A model generated the notes under the pieces. The model worked only from the letters and a program-made list of their open reading frames with translations, was not told where the DNA came from and ran no database searches. A stretch of 64,000 nucleotides of DNA from Scytonema millei VB511283 (lineage in GTDB: Bacteria; Cyanobacteriota; Cyanobacteriia; Cyanobacteriales; Chroococcidiopsidaceae): contig NZ_JTJC03000017.1 in assembly GCF_000817735.3 (NCBI RefSeq), positions 391,349-455,348 on the forward strand, in the 5' to 3' direction. Position 1 is the stretch's first letter; each line of letters opens with the position of its first letter. Made by a program: the position numbers and the translations under genes. Below, in pieces: positions 24,994 to 36,993 of the stretch.

Positions 24994-27156
24994 ATGGTTA
25001 GTCTGTTTAGGAAAAAATATCAAGCGATTTTACAAGCAAGTGAGGAAGATTGCGGCGCGGCTTGTTTGGCAACGATTTGCAAGCACTACGGCAAAGTTTT
25101 GAGCATCAACCGCAGTCGGGAAGCAGTCGGAACCGGACAATTGGGAACGACGATGTTAGGGTTGAAACGCGGTGCTGAAGCTTTAGGATTAAACGCGCGA
25201 TCGGTCAAAGCCTCGAATGAGATTTTAGACAAAATTCATGAAGTCCCTCTTCCAGCAATCATTCACTGGCAAGGCTACCACTGGATTGTCTTGTTTGGAC
25301 GGCAGGGTAATAAATTTGTAGTCGCCGATCCCGCAGTCGGGATTCGTTACCTGACTCGGCGTGAGTTGTTGGAAGCCTGGAGTGGAATCATGCTGTTGCT
25401 GGTTCCTGACCCAGACCGCTTCCATAATATGGGAGAAGAAGAAACTTCTGGTGGTTTTACGCGCTTTTTCCGCAGAATTTGGCCCTATCGCTTGCTGTTG
25501 CTAGAAGCATTAGGGATCAATATTGTTTTAGGTTTACTTTCTTTAGCTAGCCCAATTTTAATTCAAATTCTTACAGATGATGTTCTAGTTCGGGGAGATA
25601 TGCAATTACTCACGGTGGTGGTAGCTGCTGTGATCGTGACCAGCATTTTTAGCAGCACGATGGGACTGTTGCAATCGACAATGATCTCTCATTTCGGTCA
25701 GCGGTTGCAATTAGGACTGGTATTAGAATTTGGTCGCAAACTCTTGCACTTACCCTTAAGTTATTTTGAATCCCGTCGTAGTGGAGAAATTACCAGCCGT
25801 CTGCGAGATATTAGTGAAATTAACCAGTTGGTTTCGCAAATTGTCGCTCACCTACCCAGCCAGATTTTTATTGCGATAATTTCTTTCGCATTCATGGTAT
25901 TTTATAGCTGGAAGCTAACACTTACCGTCTTACTAGTAGGAATGGTAATGGCTTTCTCTACAGTACCATTTTTACCAACACTACAACAAAAAACACGCAA
26001 TCTTTTAATATTATCAGCCGAGAATCAGGGCGTATTAGTAGAAACGTTTAAAGGTGCAATGGTGATGAAAACCACAACAGCCGCACCTCAATTTTGGGAT
26101 GAATTTCAGAGCCGTTTTGGACGAATGGCGAATTTAACATTTGGTACGATTAAACTCGGCATTCTTAATAGTACTTTTACTCAACTTATCAGTAGTATTG
26201 GGGGAATTGCTCTATTAGGTTATGGTAGCGTCTTAGTAATTAAAAACGAACTCAGCATCGGTCAAATGCTGGCGTTTAACAGTATGCAGGGAAATGTCAT
26301 CGGCTTAATTAGTTCTTTAATTGGACTAACCGATGAATATTTTCGGACTCAAACTGCGGTGACTCGCCTTCTAGAAGTGATTGATGCGACTCCAGAATCT
26401 GTAGGCGACACTTATAAACCATTTGCCAAAATTTTACCCGATGCCGATATTGAGTGTTCGCATATTTGTTTTCATCATGCAGGGCGGATAGATTTATTAG
26501 AAGATTTTTCAGTCACGCTTCCTGGGGGAAAAATTGTTGCCTTGATCGGGCAATCGGGTTGTGGTAAAAGTACTTTATCAAAACTCATTTCGGGTTTGTA
26601 CGAGCCACAGTCGGGAAATATTCGGATCGGCTTGTATAACTTGCAGGATTTATCGCTTGACTGCTTGCGTCAGCAAGTTGTTTTAGTTCCTCAAGAACCC
26701 CACTTTTGGAGTCGGTCAATTTTAGATAATTTCCGTTTAGGTAATCCTCATCTTGAGTTTGAACAAATTGTGAAAGCATGTCAAATTGCAGATGCAGATG
26801 GCTTTATTAGCCAACTACCAAATAAATACCAGACAGTGTTAGGAGAATTTGGGGCGAACTTGTCTGGAGGACAGCGGCAGAGGTTGGCGATCGCCCGCGC
26901 TATTGTGAACAACCCACCCGTGCTGATCTTGGATGAAGCAACATCTGGACTCGATCCGATCGGCGAATTTGAAGTCTTGGAACGGCTGTTTGCTGCCCGT
27001 AAAGGCAAAACCACAATTTTAATTACTCACCGTCCTGCCGTGGTCGATCGCGCAGAGTGGGTGGTGTTAATGAGTAAAGGTAAATTGGTCGTCCAAGGAC
27101 CCCTATCAGAGTTGCGTCAAGCACCAGGGGAACATTTGAAATTTTTCTTACCTTAA
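24994..27156 (+). CDS. Peptidase-containing ABC transporter (C39 protease, membrane and ATPase domains)
   Basis: A 720-residue PCAT-type exporter. The N-terminal C39 peptidase (about 10-135) has the catalytic cysteine in QASEEDCGAACLATICKHYG, histidine in GYHWIVLFG and aspartate in VVADPAVG. The transmembrane domain spans about 160-450. The ATPase has Walker A GQSGCGKST, signature LSGGQRQRL, Walker B ILDEATSGLD and the switch His (ITHRP). It should cleave double-glycine leaders and export the peptides encoded on either side. I chose ATG; an in-frame TTG five codons earlier lies in repeat sequence. Both lack a clear ribosome-binding site. Confidence 0.95.
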   Translation: MVSLFRKKYQAILQASEEDCGAACLATICKHYGKVLSINRSREAVGTGQLGTTMLGLKRGAEALGLNARSVKASNEILDKIHEVPLPAIIHWQGYHWIVLFGRQGNKFVVADPAVGIRYLTRRELLEAWSGIMLLLVPDPDRFHNMGEEETSGGFTRFFRRIWPYRLLLLEALGINIVLGLLSLASPILIQILTDDVLVRGDMQLLTVVVAAVIVTSIFSSTMGLLQSTMISHFGQRLQLGLVLEFGRKLLHLPLSYFESRRSGEITSRLRDISEINQLVSQIVAHLPSQIFIAIISFAFMVFYSWKLTLTVLLVGMVMAFSTVPFLPTLQQKTRNLLILSAENQGVLVETFKGAMVMKTTTAAPQFWDEFQSRFGRMANLTFGTIKLGILNSTFTQLISSIGGIALLGYGSVLVIKNELSIGQMLAFNSMQGNVIGLISSLIGLTDEYFRTQTAVTRLLEVIDATPESVGDTYKPFAKILPDADIECSHICFHHAGRIDLLEDFSVTLPGGKIVALIGQSGCGKSTLSKLISGLYEPQSGNIRIGLYNLQDLSLDCLRQQVVLVPQEPHFWSRSILDNFRLGNPHLEFEQIVKACQIADADGFISQLPNKYQTVLGEFGANLSGGQRQRLAIARAIVNNPPVLILDEATSGLDPIGEFEVLERLFAARKGKTTILITHRPAVVDRAEWVVLMSKGKLVVQGPLSELRQAPGEHLKFFLP

Positions 27157-27180
27157 TGAGGAAATGGGGAGGAATTCGCT

Positions 27181-27501
27181 ATGTCTCAGATGACAGAAAT
27201 TAAAGATACAGCACTATTTGTGGAATTATCCGATCGGGAACAAGAAACAGTAGCAGGGGGAGCGGGTTTACAAGATCTGTTTGGTCCTATATTTTTCCAA
27301 CAAACTGATATTGATACTTCCGCCGAGGCAACTTCAAACTTCAACGACGGCTCTTCCACGACTCGCCGGACGGGTTATAAGATGTCTCAAACTACGTTTA
27401 TTATGCCTCTACTATCTCTATTCGGTGGTGGTGGCGGCGGACGGCGATCGCGTCGTTCTCGCATGAATATGTTTAGTTTATTAATGTCTCTGTTTAGCTA
27501 G
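27181..27501 (+). CDS. Double-glycine leader peptide 8 (glycine/arginine-rich mature part)
   Basis: A 106-residue precursor 24 bases after the exporter, with GGAGG before its ATG. The leader LFVELSDREQETVAGG fits the same exporter. The mature part of about 77 residues is unlike the others: GAGLQDLFGPIFFQQTD, then a Ser/Thr-rich stretch, then SLFGGGGGGRRSRRSR and a hydrophobic end MNMFSLLMSLFS. Six glycines beside a cluster of arginines and a hydrophobic tail suggest a cationic, membrane-seeking peptide. That is inference; close coupling to the exporter is seen directly. Confidence 0.8.
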   Translation: MSQMTEIKDTALFVELSDREQETVAGGAGLQDLFGPIFFQQTDIDTSAEATSNFNDGSSTTRRTGYKMSQTTFIMPLLSLFGGGGGGRRSRRSRMNMFSLLMSLFS

Positions 27502-27504
27502 TAA

Positions 27505-27640
27505 ATAAGGGAGCAGGGAGCAGGGAGCAGGGAGCAGTGACTAGTTATCAGTGAACAAAGGGAGCAGGGAGCGGCGATTAATGACTCCTGACTTCTGACT
27601 CCTGACTCCTGACTTACGACTTACGACTTACGACTTCTCC
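27505..27640. repeat. Mixed heptamer arrays (GGGAGCA, CTCCTGA, CTTACGA)
   Basis: Several repeat families in series between the last peptide gene and murD. Some of the same units occur in frame inside murD. Confidence 0.8.
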
Positions 27641-27733
27641 CTTGTCCTTCCCTTACCTACCTTGCATTGGCAAATTTCCCGCTAGCCCCTTACTATATAG
27701 AGTGCTTAGTCCAGGGATTTTGCTAAATAGCGT

Positions 27734-29173
27734 ATGTCCAATGCTTGTGTAATCGGACTCGGAAAATCTGGTGTTGCTGCTGCCCGACTGTTGAAACGAG
27801 AGGGTTGGCAAGTGATATTGAGCGATCGCTCTGACTCTGCATCTTTACGCCAGCAGCAGCAACAACTCGCAGCAGAGGGGATTACAGTCTGTTTGGGTCA
27901 TACTCCAAATTTAGACAGCACGGATTCACCCCAGTTAATTGTTGTCAGTCCTGGCGTACCTTGGGATGCAGATATCTTAAATCGTGCCAGAGAATTAGCG
28001 ATCGAGACGATTGGTGAAATGGAACTGGCTTGGCGCTATCTCAACGCTGTTCCCTGGGTAGGCATCACTGGTACTAACGGCAAAACCACAACGACAGCTT
28101 TAGTTGCAGCAATTTTTCAAACCGCCGGACTCAACGCCCCCGCCTGTGGCAATATTGGCTATGCCGTCTGCGATGTAGCCTTGGAATTTAGGAACCAGGG
28201 AGCAGGGAGCAGAGGAGCGGAGGAGCAGAGGGGCAAAGGAAGCAACTCTAGCCACCAGCCACTAGCCACTAGCCACTCATTAGATTGGATAATTGCCGAA
28301 ATCAGCAGCTATCAAATCGAATCTGCTCCCTCAGTTGCGCCGCGTATTGGTGTTTGGACGACGTTTACACCCGATCACCTCAGCCGCCACAAGACTTTAG
28401 AGCGGTATTACGACATCAAAGCGCACCTAGTGCATCAATCCCAATTGCAAGTGATTAATGGCGATGATGCTTTCTTAAGTCAGGAGAAGCTGAATAATTG
28501 GCAGGATGCATACTGGACGAGTGTAAAAGGTAAAGCTTTCCTCAACTGCCATCCCGATTTAGGTACTTATATTGAAGACGGTTGGGTTATCTCTGGGCAA
28601 GAGCAGATCGTGCAGGTGTCGGCGTTGAGGATGGTAGGCGCGCACAACTTACAAAATTTGCTGATGGCGGTAGCGGTGGCGCGGCTGGCAGGAATTGACA
28701 AAGAGGCGATCGCCACTGCAATAGCTACATTTCCAGGCGTTCCCCACCGCTTAGAACACATTTGTACTTGGCAAGGAATTGATTTTATCAACGATAGCAA
28801 GGCAACTAACTACGATGCCGCTCAAGTTGGGTTGTCTTCTGTCACTAGCCCTGCAATTCTGATTGCTGGCGGCGAAGCGAAAATTGGTGACGACTTGGCA
28901 TGGTTGCAAACAATTCAAGCCCAAGCCGCCGCCGTTTTACTCATTGGCGATGCTGCGCCAGCTTTTGCCTTACGTTTATCTCAAGTGGGTTACAACAATT
29001 ACGAGATTGTGGAAACGATGGCGCGTGCCGTGGCTAGAGCCGCAGAATTAGCCCCACAATATCAGGCACGGGTTGTCTTGCTTTCTCCTGCCTGTGCCAG
29101 TTTCGATCGCTACCAAAATTTCGAGCAACGCGGCGACGATTTTCGGCAATTGTGTTTGGAATTGCTGAAATAA
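27734..29173 (+). CDS. murD: UDP-N-acetylmuramoyl-L-alanine--D-glutamate ligase
   Basis: Adds D-glutamate during peptidoglycan precursor synthesis in the cytoplasm. Visible features are the N-terminal Rossmann part ([14 protein letters not shown]), the ATP loop [15 protein letters not shown], the [13 protein letters not shown] block and the C-terminal [20 protein letters not shown]. At 479 residues it is about 25 longer than usual. The excess ([20 protein letters not shown] and a few more residues) lies between the central and substrate-binding blocks and is encoded by GGGAGCA, GGAGCAG and CCACTAG spacer repeats in frame. Since murD is normally essential, the insert is presumably tolerated. 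Confidence 0.95.
   Translation: MSNACVIGLGKSGVAAARLLKREGWQVILSDRSDSASLRQQQQQLAAEGITVCLGHTPNLDSTDSPQLIVVSPGVPWDADILNRARELAIETIGEMELAWRYLNAVPWVGITGTNGKTTTTALVAAIFQTAGLNAPACGNIGYAVCDVALEFRNQGAGSRGAEEQRGKGSNSSHQPLATSHSLDWIIAEISSYQIESAPSVAPRIGVWTTFTPDHLSRHKTLERYYDIKAHLVHQSQLQVINGDDAFLSQEKLNNWQDAYWTSVKGKAFLNCHPDLGTYIEDGWVISGQEQIVQVSALRMVGAHNLQNLLMAVAVARLAGIDKEAIATAIATFPGVPHRLEHICTWQGIDFINDSKATNYDAAQVGLSSVTSPAILIAGGEAKIGDDLAWLQTIQAQAAAVLLIGDAAPAFALRLSQVGYNNYEIVETMARAVARAAELAPQYQARVVLLSPACASFDRYQNFEQRGDDFRQLCLELLK
28193..28282. repeat. Spacer-type repeats inside murD
   Basis: GGGAGCAGGGAGCAG-type units followed by GCCACCAGCCACTAGCCACTAG-type units (shown here in class only) lie within the coding frame, as in nearby spacers. 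Confidence 0.75.
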
Positions 29174-29397
29174 AATTATCGACCGAGCTAACTCAACTCT
29201 GAATACCAGCAGATACCGTTTCTGTCTCAATACTACTGTTCGTAGATAAAGATTTAGTATTTTTATGCTTGTGCTTCAACCAAAGATGTGACATACTGCT
29301 GGAGTCAGGAAAAATTACGCTATTCCGACCGAGTTTAAGGTAATTTTACTGCGTAAGAGCATCGTTCTGATACCTGTTGCTACCCGAATAAACTGCT

Positions 29398-29988
29398 ATG
29401 ACCGTCTCCTTGCTGACATCAAATCAGTCTACCGAGCTGAGATCTTCTCGGTTTGCGCGTCGTTCGCTTCTACCTTTGAGGCACGATGCTCTGTGGCAGA
29501 TTAAGTCTGGTATGGTTCGCACCTTGACAGTCTTAGCTGATGGGAACTACAGCACTTTGGGAATTTGGGGTGAGGGGGATGTAGTCGGCAGAGTATTTTG
29601 TAGCACTCAAACTTACCAAATTGAGTGTTTAACGCCAGTTGAGGTGACTTTGATCTCGAGGTCAAGGTGGCACGAACTCAACGAGGCGATGATTTCGCAC
29701 ATTCAGAGATCGGGTGAGTTGATGGAAATCTTGCACTGTGGCAATGCCGAAGCCGCAGTTTTACAACTGTTTACTTGGCTAGCCAATCGTTTTGGTCAAC
29801 ACGTATCGCAAGGTAAATTAATCGATCTGCGTTTGACTCATCAAGAAATTGCCGAACTAGTAGGATTAACTCGCGTCACGGTAACGCGAATACTGAGCGA
29901 TTTAGAAAAACAAGGCTTGATTCAACGGCAAGAACGTCAATTTATTGTTACGAGCGATCGCTCACCATTTTGGCACTACGAAATTTGA
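29398..29988 (+). CDS. Crp/Fnr-family transcriptional regulator
   Basis: A 196-residue regulator with a short cyclic-nucleotide-binding-like beta barrel (about 35-95, IKSGMVRTLTVLADG, LGIWGEGDVVG) and a C-terminal winged helix with TRVTVTRILSDLEKQGLI. The N-terminal part of the barrel is shorter than in Crp, and the arginine/glutamate set used for cAMP binding is not evident, so another ligand or none is likely. NtcA is a relative, but key NtcA wording is lacking. It stands alone between murD and the minus-strand kinase genes. Confidence 0.85.
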   Translation: MTVSLLTSNQSTELRSSRFARRSLLPLRHDALWQIKSGMVRTLTVLADGNYSTLGIWGEGDVVGRVFCSTQTYQIECLTPVEVTLISRSRWHELNEAMISHIQRSGELMEILHCGNAEAAVLQLFTWLANRFGQHVSQGKLIDLRLTHQEIAELVGLTRVTVTRILSDLEKQGLIQRQERQFIVTSDRSPFWHYEI

Positions 29989-29989
29989 A

Positions 29990-30088
29990 ATGGTCATTGG
30001 TCATTTGTCATCGGTCATTTGTCATTCGTCAGTTGTAAGCGATTGATTGTTACCCACTGACAACTGATAACTGTTCACTGATAACTGT

Positions 30089-30112
<24 letters not shown>
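29990..30112. repeat. Heptamer arrays at the end of a kinase gene
   Basis: GTCATTTGTCATTCG-type and CTGATAACTG-type units. The last of these overlaps the kinase gene and provides its final codons and stop. Confidence 0.8.
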
Positions 30113-31888
<1,776 letters not shown>

Positions 31889-32052
31889 GGCATGAGCGAC
31901 AGCTAAGAGAGTGGCGAACAATCTATTTTTGCTTCAAGTTGTATAGTTTAATGCATACTTCCTCTCTATCTAACGATATAGTAAGCGATTGGGAACGCAT
32001 CTATCTTTGGGTCAAAAATTATCTCTTGACGATTAGATTTAAGGCGGCGAGC

Positions 32053-35000
32053 TTAACGCTGAAGCCACACTCTTAGTAGCGAGAATAATTGCTCTGTATC
32101 GATCGGTTTAGAAATGTAATCGGAAGCTCCGACATCAAGGCACTTTTCGCGATCGCCTTGCATGGCTTTAGCTGTCAGTGCCACGATTGGTAGTGATGCC
32201 AAGCGCTCGATCTGCCGTATAGCTTGGATCGTGTCATATCCATCCATTTCTGGCATCATAATATCCATCAATACAATGTCAATGTCTGGATTGTTTTCAA
32301 TCTGAAGAATACCTTCTCGACCGTTTTCTGCGTATAAAACCTGCATCTGTTGACGTTCTAGGATGCTGGTGAGTGCGAAAATATTCCGCATATCATCATC
32401 GACAATCAGGACTTTCTTGCCTGCCAGTACGGAATCGTTTTGTTGCAACTGCTCTAACATCAACCGCTTAGGTGCAGGTAGATCGGCTTGGGTTTGATGT
32501 AAAAATAACGTAGTTTCCTCCAGCAAGCGTTCTGGCGATCGCGCCTCTTTGAGAATCGAGCTATCTGACAGGCGTTGTAGTTCGATTTCTTCTTCAGAAG
32601 TGAGCTGCCTGGGAGTATAAACGATGATGGGTAGATTTCTAAATAATGGTTCTTGCTTGAGCCGATCGATCAATTCAAATCCGTTGGTGTCCGGCAAGGC
32701 TAGATTTAAAACTAAACAGTCAAAATGACCAGTTTGGAGAGCTTCGAGTGCGGCTGCACCTGTTTCTACTACTTGAATTGCAATATCGCTTTCCTCAATC
32801 AAGTCGAGCATACTACGACGCTGCAATTCATCGCGCTCGACGATTAACAAGTTTTTCACGGAGCGATTGGCAAACTCTTGAATCTGAGACAGCGTATCTA
32901 ATAATGCGGTGTTGCTAATTGGCTTTTGCAAGTAGGCGATCGCACCTTGTTTTAATCCCCGTTGCGGTGTTTCTTCAACCGAAATGATATGTACGGGAAT
33001 GTGACGGGTATCGGGATTGTGTTTGAGGCGATCGAGTACCGTCCAACCATCGACGATTGGCAAGCGAATATCGAGCGTAATCGCCGTGGGTTGAAATTGC
33101 TGTGCTAGTGCTAAACCGACATTACCCCGCGTGGCAACTAGCACCTTAAAGCCTTGCTGACGAGCTGCATCTATTAATATGCGCACGAATTTCAGGTCGT
33201 CTTCAATAATCAGCAGCGTGCGATCGCCTGGTTGAATCACATCGCGATCGTCCTCAACCGCTCTTTCCTCTAATAAATTTGAGATTTGAGTTTCAACGAG
33301 CGACAAGACTTCAGGCGGGGAAGTTGGGAGTGCAGGTAGAGGGTTAGTTGGCGCTAATGATGGGGTTGCTTGTTGCTCTACCGTTCGACTTACCATTTGC
33401 GGTAAGTAGAGCGTGAATGTACTACCTCGACCGAGTTCGCTCCTCAGTTGAATTTCACCACCCAACAAGCGCGTGATTTCGCGGCTAATTGACAAACCTA
33501 ACCCCGTCCCACCATAACGGCGAGAGGTCGTGCCATCTGCCTGCTGGAATGCTTCAAAAATAATTTGCTGTTTATCAGGTGCAATGCCGATGCCTGTATC
33601 GGTGACTGAGAAAGCAATAACACCTGCTTCTCCTGATGGTGCTTCTCTAGCAGCACGGTTGAGAACTTCTTGTTCCGCACTCCAACCTGCAAGTGCTGGG
33701 GTAACATTTAAGCGTACGGAGCCAGTGTCAGTGAATTTGAAGGCATTGGAGAGCAAATTTTTTAAGACTTGCTGCAAGCGTTTGGCATCGGTATAAAGTG
33801 TACGGGGTAATCGCTCGTCAAACTGAATTTCAAATTTGAGTTGGCGATCGCCTGCGACTTGACGAAATGTCCGCTCTATGCTTTCCCGCAAATGAGTAAA
33901 TCTAACTGGTTCAATATCCACAGACATTTTGCCCGACTCGATTTTGGCAAGGTCGAGAATATCATTAATTAATTCCAGTAAATCGTTGCCAGACGAGTGA
34001 ATTGTTCGAGCGTATTCTACTTGTTTATCGGTAAGATTTCGGTCTTGATTATCAGCTAATAATCTTGCCAAAATCAGCAAACTGTTAAGGGGCGTTCGTA
34101 ATTCATGCGACATATTCGCTAAAAATTCAGACTTATATTTAGAACTTAAAGCGAGCTGTGCGGCTTTGTCTTCTAGCGATCGCCGTGCTTGTTCGATTTC
34201 TTGATTTTTCCGTTCGACTTCGCGATTTTGTAATGCCAATAGTTCAGCTTTTTCTTGTAATTCGCCATTGGTTTGTTGCAATTGCTCTTGTTGCTGTTTG
34301 AGCAATTCTTCTGAGGCTGTCAGCGATTTTGCTTGTTGTTCTAATCGCTGGTTAGTACCCGTTAGTTCTTTTTGTTGAGATTGTAATTCTTCTGCTAAAG
34401 ATTGGGATTGTTTCAATAACTCCTCAGTCCGCATACTGGCAGCGATCGTGTTGAGTACGATCGCAATGCTTTCAGTTAACTGATCGAAGAATGTGAGGTG
34501 AATTTCATTGAACCGATTGAAAGAAGCTAACTCGAGGACAGCAGTAACTTGCCCTTCAAATAACACGGGCAAAACTACCGCATTCATTGGGGCTGATTCT
34601 CCCAAGCCGGAACTAATCTTAATATAGTTCGACGGGACTTCCGTAATTAAAATGCGTTCTTTTTCCAACGCACATTGCCCCACTAATCCCTCACCCAAAT
34701 AGAAACGGTTGGCTAAATGTTTGCGTTCTCGATAAGCATAACTGCTAATTAATTTTAAGTAAGGCGGGTGGTTCTCGCCACTTTCCATTAAGTAGAAGAC
34801 TCCATGCTGCGCCGAAACTAGAGGCGCTAACTCTGACAAAATCAACTTGGACACGGTTTCTAAATCGCGCTGCCCTTGCAACATCCGCGTAAATTTGGCA
34901 AGGTTGGTCTTCAGCCAGTCTTGTTCGGTATTTTTCTGCGTTGTTTCGCGCAGATTGGCAATCATTTGGTTGATATTATCTTTGAGCGCGGCGACTTCTC

Positions 35001-36789
35001 CTAAAGCTTCAACGGAGATCGATCGCGTTAAATCGCCTTTGGTTACAGCGGTTGCTACTTCAGCGATCGCTCTTACCTGCGTGGTTAAATTTGCTGCTAG
35101 TTCGTTCACGTTGTCGGTTAAATCGCGCCAAGTCCCCGACGCACCAGGGACTTTTGCCTGTCCGCCCAGTTTTCCTTCGATTCCGACTTCTCGCGCCACT
35201 GTCGTCACCTGTGCGGCAAACGTCGCCAGGGTATCGATCATTTCGTTAATTGTCTCGGCAAGCGTTTCAATTTCGCCCTTGGCATCTAGCATCAGCTTGC
35301 GCTTGAGATCGCCATTTGCTACCGACGTGACAACTCTGGCAATACCTCGTACCTGTGCCGTGAGGTTGCTTGCCATTGAATTCACGTTGTCGGTTAAATC
35401 TTTCCAGGTTCCCGCTACACCCGTAACTTGTGCCTGTCCGCCTAATTTCCCTTCCGTGCCGACTTCCCGCGCTACCCGCGTCACTTCAGAAGCAAAGGAA
35501 CTCAGTTGATCCACCATCGTGTTAATGGTGTTTTTCAAATCTAAAATTTCGCCCTTGACATCTACGGTAATCTTTTTAGACAAATTACCATTAGCGATCG
35601 CCGTGGCAACTTCGGCAATATTTCGTACCTGTGCTGTCAGGTTGCCTGCCATCAAGTTGACGTTATCGGTGAGATCTTTCCAAGTGCCACCGACACCCCG
35701 CACGTATGCTTGTACCCCTAATTTCCCTTCCGTACCGACTTCCCGCGCCACCCGCGTCACTTCTGAGGCAAATGAGTTGAGCTGATCCACCATTGTATTG
35801 ATCGTGTTTTTCAACTCTAAAATTTCGCCCTTTACGTCTACCGTGATTTTCTTGGATAAGTCGCCATTCGCTACGGCTGTAGTGACTTCGGCAATATTTC
35901 GTACCTGTGCCGTCAAGCTACCTGCCATAAAGTTGACGCTATCGGTTAAATCTTTCCAGGTTCCCGCTACGCCTTTCACCTCTGCCTGTACGCCTAACTT
36001 GCCTTCAGAACCCACCTCCCGCGCTACTCGCGTCACTTCTGAGGCAAACGAGTTGAGCTGATCGACCATTGTATTGATCGTGTTTTTCAACTCCAAAATT
36101 TCGCCCTTTACGTCTACCGTGATTTTCTTAGATAAGTCACCATTCGCTACGGCTGTAGTGACTTCGGCAATATTGCGTACCTGTGCTGTCAGGTTGCCTG
36201 CCATTGAGTTAACGCTATCGGTTAAATCTTTCCAAGTGCCTGCCACACCGCGCACGTCTGCTTGCACGCCCAATTTTCCTTCGGTTCCCACATCCCGCGC
36301 CACCCGCGTCACTTCTGAGGCAAACGAATTCAGTTGACCGACCATCTTATTCACGATCTGCGCTGTTTGCAAAAACTCGCCCTGTAAAGGGTTTCCAGCG
36401 ATATCTGTAGCGATCGCTTGTGACAAATCACCATTAGCTACTGCCCGAATCACGCGAGTTGTCTCTGCCATCGGCTGCACCAAGTCAGTAATCAAGGTAT
36501 TGACTGAATTGACACAGGCTTGCCAAGATCCTTTTGCCCCATTATTTGATACTCGCTCGTAAATTTTGCCCTCTTTGCCGACTACCGTGCTAATTCGCGC
36601 TAGCTCGGTTGTCATCTGCTCGTTTGTCTCAATAATGTCGTTGAGGGTATCTGCAATCTTGCCAGCAATACCTGTTTGTTCGCTAGAGATCCGAACGGAA
36701 AAATTACCCTTTTTAACTTCTAGTAATGTTTGCAGGAGTTGCTTGAGGTCAAGAGCATCGCTATCGGGATTAGCTGTGGCAGTCGTCAT
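32053..36789 (-). CDS. Multi-HAMP hybrid histidine kinase with GAF and three receivers
   Basis: A 1,578-residue cytoplasmic kinase. Seven HAMP units (signature [10 protein letters not shown] and variants, each followed by an EGKLG and GTWKDLTD block) cover about 15-640; the four central ones are nearly identical 92-residue repeats. Then come a GAF domain (about 655-810), a long coiled coil, HisKA ([12 protein letters not shown]), HATPase ([19 protein letters not shown]) and three receivers. Receiver 1 has Asp ([12 protein letters not shown]), receiver 2 has Asn at that place ([12 protein letters not shown]), and receiver 3 has Asp ([12 protein letters not shown]). HAMP-repeat kinases of this layout resemble fungal group III osmosensing kinases. 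There is no membrane segment. I start at MTTATANPD; a longer upstream frame starts at TTG. Confidence 0.92.
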   Translation of the reverse strand: MTTATANPDSDALDLKQLLQTLLEVKKGNFSVRISSEQTGIAGKIADTLNDIIETNEQMTTELARISTVVGKEGKIYERVSNNGAKGSWQACVNSVNTLITDLVQPMAETTRVIRAVANGDLSQAIATDIAGNPLQGEFLQTAQIVNKMVGQLNSFASEVTRVARDVGTEGKLGVQADVRGVAGTWKDLTDSVNSMAGNLTAQVRNIAEVTTAVANGDLSKKITVDVKGEILELKNTINTMVDQLNSFASEVTRVAREVGSEGKLGVQAEVKGVAGTWKDLTDSVNFMAGSLTAQVRNIAEVTTAVANGDLSKKITVDVKGEILELKNTINTMVDQLNSFASEVTRVAREVGTEGKLGVQAYVRGVGGTWKDLTDNVNLMAGNLTAQVRNIAEVATAIANGNLSKKITVDVKGEILDLKNTINTMVDQLSSFASEVTRVAREVGTEGKLGGQAQVTGVAGTWKDLTDNVNSMASNLTAQVRGIARVVTSVANGDLKRKLMLDAKGEIETLAETINEMIDTLATFAAQVTTVAREVGIEGKLGGQAKVPGASGTWRDLTDNVNELAANLTTQVRAIAEVATAVTKGDLTRSISVEALGEVAALKDNINQMIANLRETTQKNTEQDWLKTNLAKFTRMLQGQRDLETVSKLILSELAPLVSAQHGVFYLMESGENHPPYLKLISSYAYRERKHLANRFYLGEGLVGQCALEKERILITEVPSNYIKISSGLGESAPMNAVVLPVLFEGQVTAVLELASFNRFNEIHLTFFDQLTESIAIVLNTIAASMRTEELLKQSQSLAEELQSQQKELTGTNQRLEQQAKSLTASEELLKQQQEQLQQTNGELQEKAELLALQNREVERKNQEIEQARRSLEDKAAQLALSSKYKSEFLANMSHELRTPLNSLLILARLLADNQDRNLTDKQVEYARTIHSSGNDLLELINDILDLAKIESGKMSVDIEPVRFTHLRESIERTFRQVAGDRQLKFEIQFDERLPRTLYTDAKRLQQVLKNLLSNAFKFTDTGSVRLNVTPALAGWSAEQEVLNRAAREAPSGEAGVIAFSVTDTGIGIAPDKQQIIFEAFQQADGTTSRRYGGTGLGLSISREITRLLGGEIQLRSELGRGSTFTLYLPQMVSRTVEQQATPSLAPTNPLPALPTSPPEVLSLVETQISNLLEERAVEDDRDVIQPGDRTLLIIEDDLKFVRILIDAARQQGFKVLVATRGNVGLALAQQFQPTAITLDIRLPIVDGWTVLDRLKHNPDTRHIPVHIISVEETPQRGLKQGAIAYLQKPISNTALLDTLSQIQEFANRSVKNLLIVERDELQRRSMLDLIEESDIAIQVVETGAAALEALQTGHFDCLVLNLALPDTNGFELIDRLKQEPLFRNLPIIVYTPRQLTSEEEIELQRLSDSSILKEARSPERLLEETTLFLHQTQADLPAPKRLMLEQLQQNDSVLAGKKVLIVDDDMRNIFALTSILERQQMQVLYAENGREGILQIENNPDIDIVLMDIMMPEMDGYDTIQAIRQIERLASLPIVALTAKAMQGDREKCLDVGASDYISKPIDTEQLFSLLRVWLQR
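35515..36345. repeat. 276 bp repeats encoding central HAMP units
   Basis: Three successive units of about 276 bp are highly similar at DNA level, more so than the outer HAMP units, which suggests recent duplication or gene conversion within the gene. Confidence 0.8.
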
Positions 36790-36993
36790 AGTGACTCGAT
36801 ACTGAAATGGAGACGTGTGAGGAATCTGTTGTAGCGTGAGAGAAAAAATTTCCTTCAAGCAACACCTAAGTATTGACTGGGTGTTGACAGATTTTCGTCT
36901 TCCATCGTAAGGATAAAACTAATACAACCGCGATCCGTCTAAAGATAGAAAGTAGTTAACCACTAGCCACCAGTCACTAGCCACTCACAACGA

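Noticed and set aside
34847..36337. Several plus-strand frames opposite the HAMP-repeat kinase
   Set aside because: They repeat with the 276 bp unit and mirror the kinase frame; no ribosome-binding site or family resemblance.
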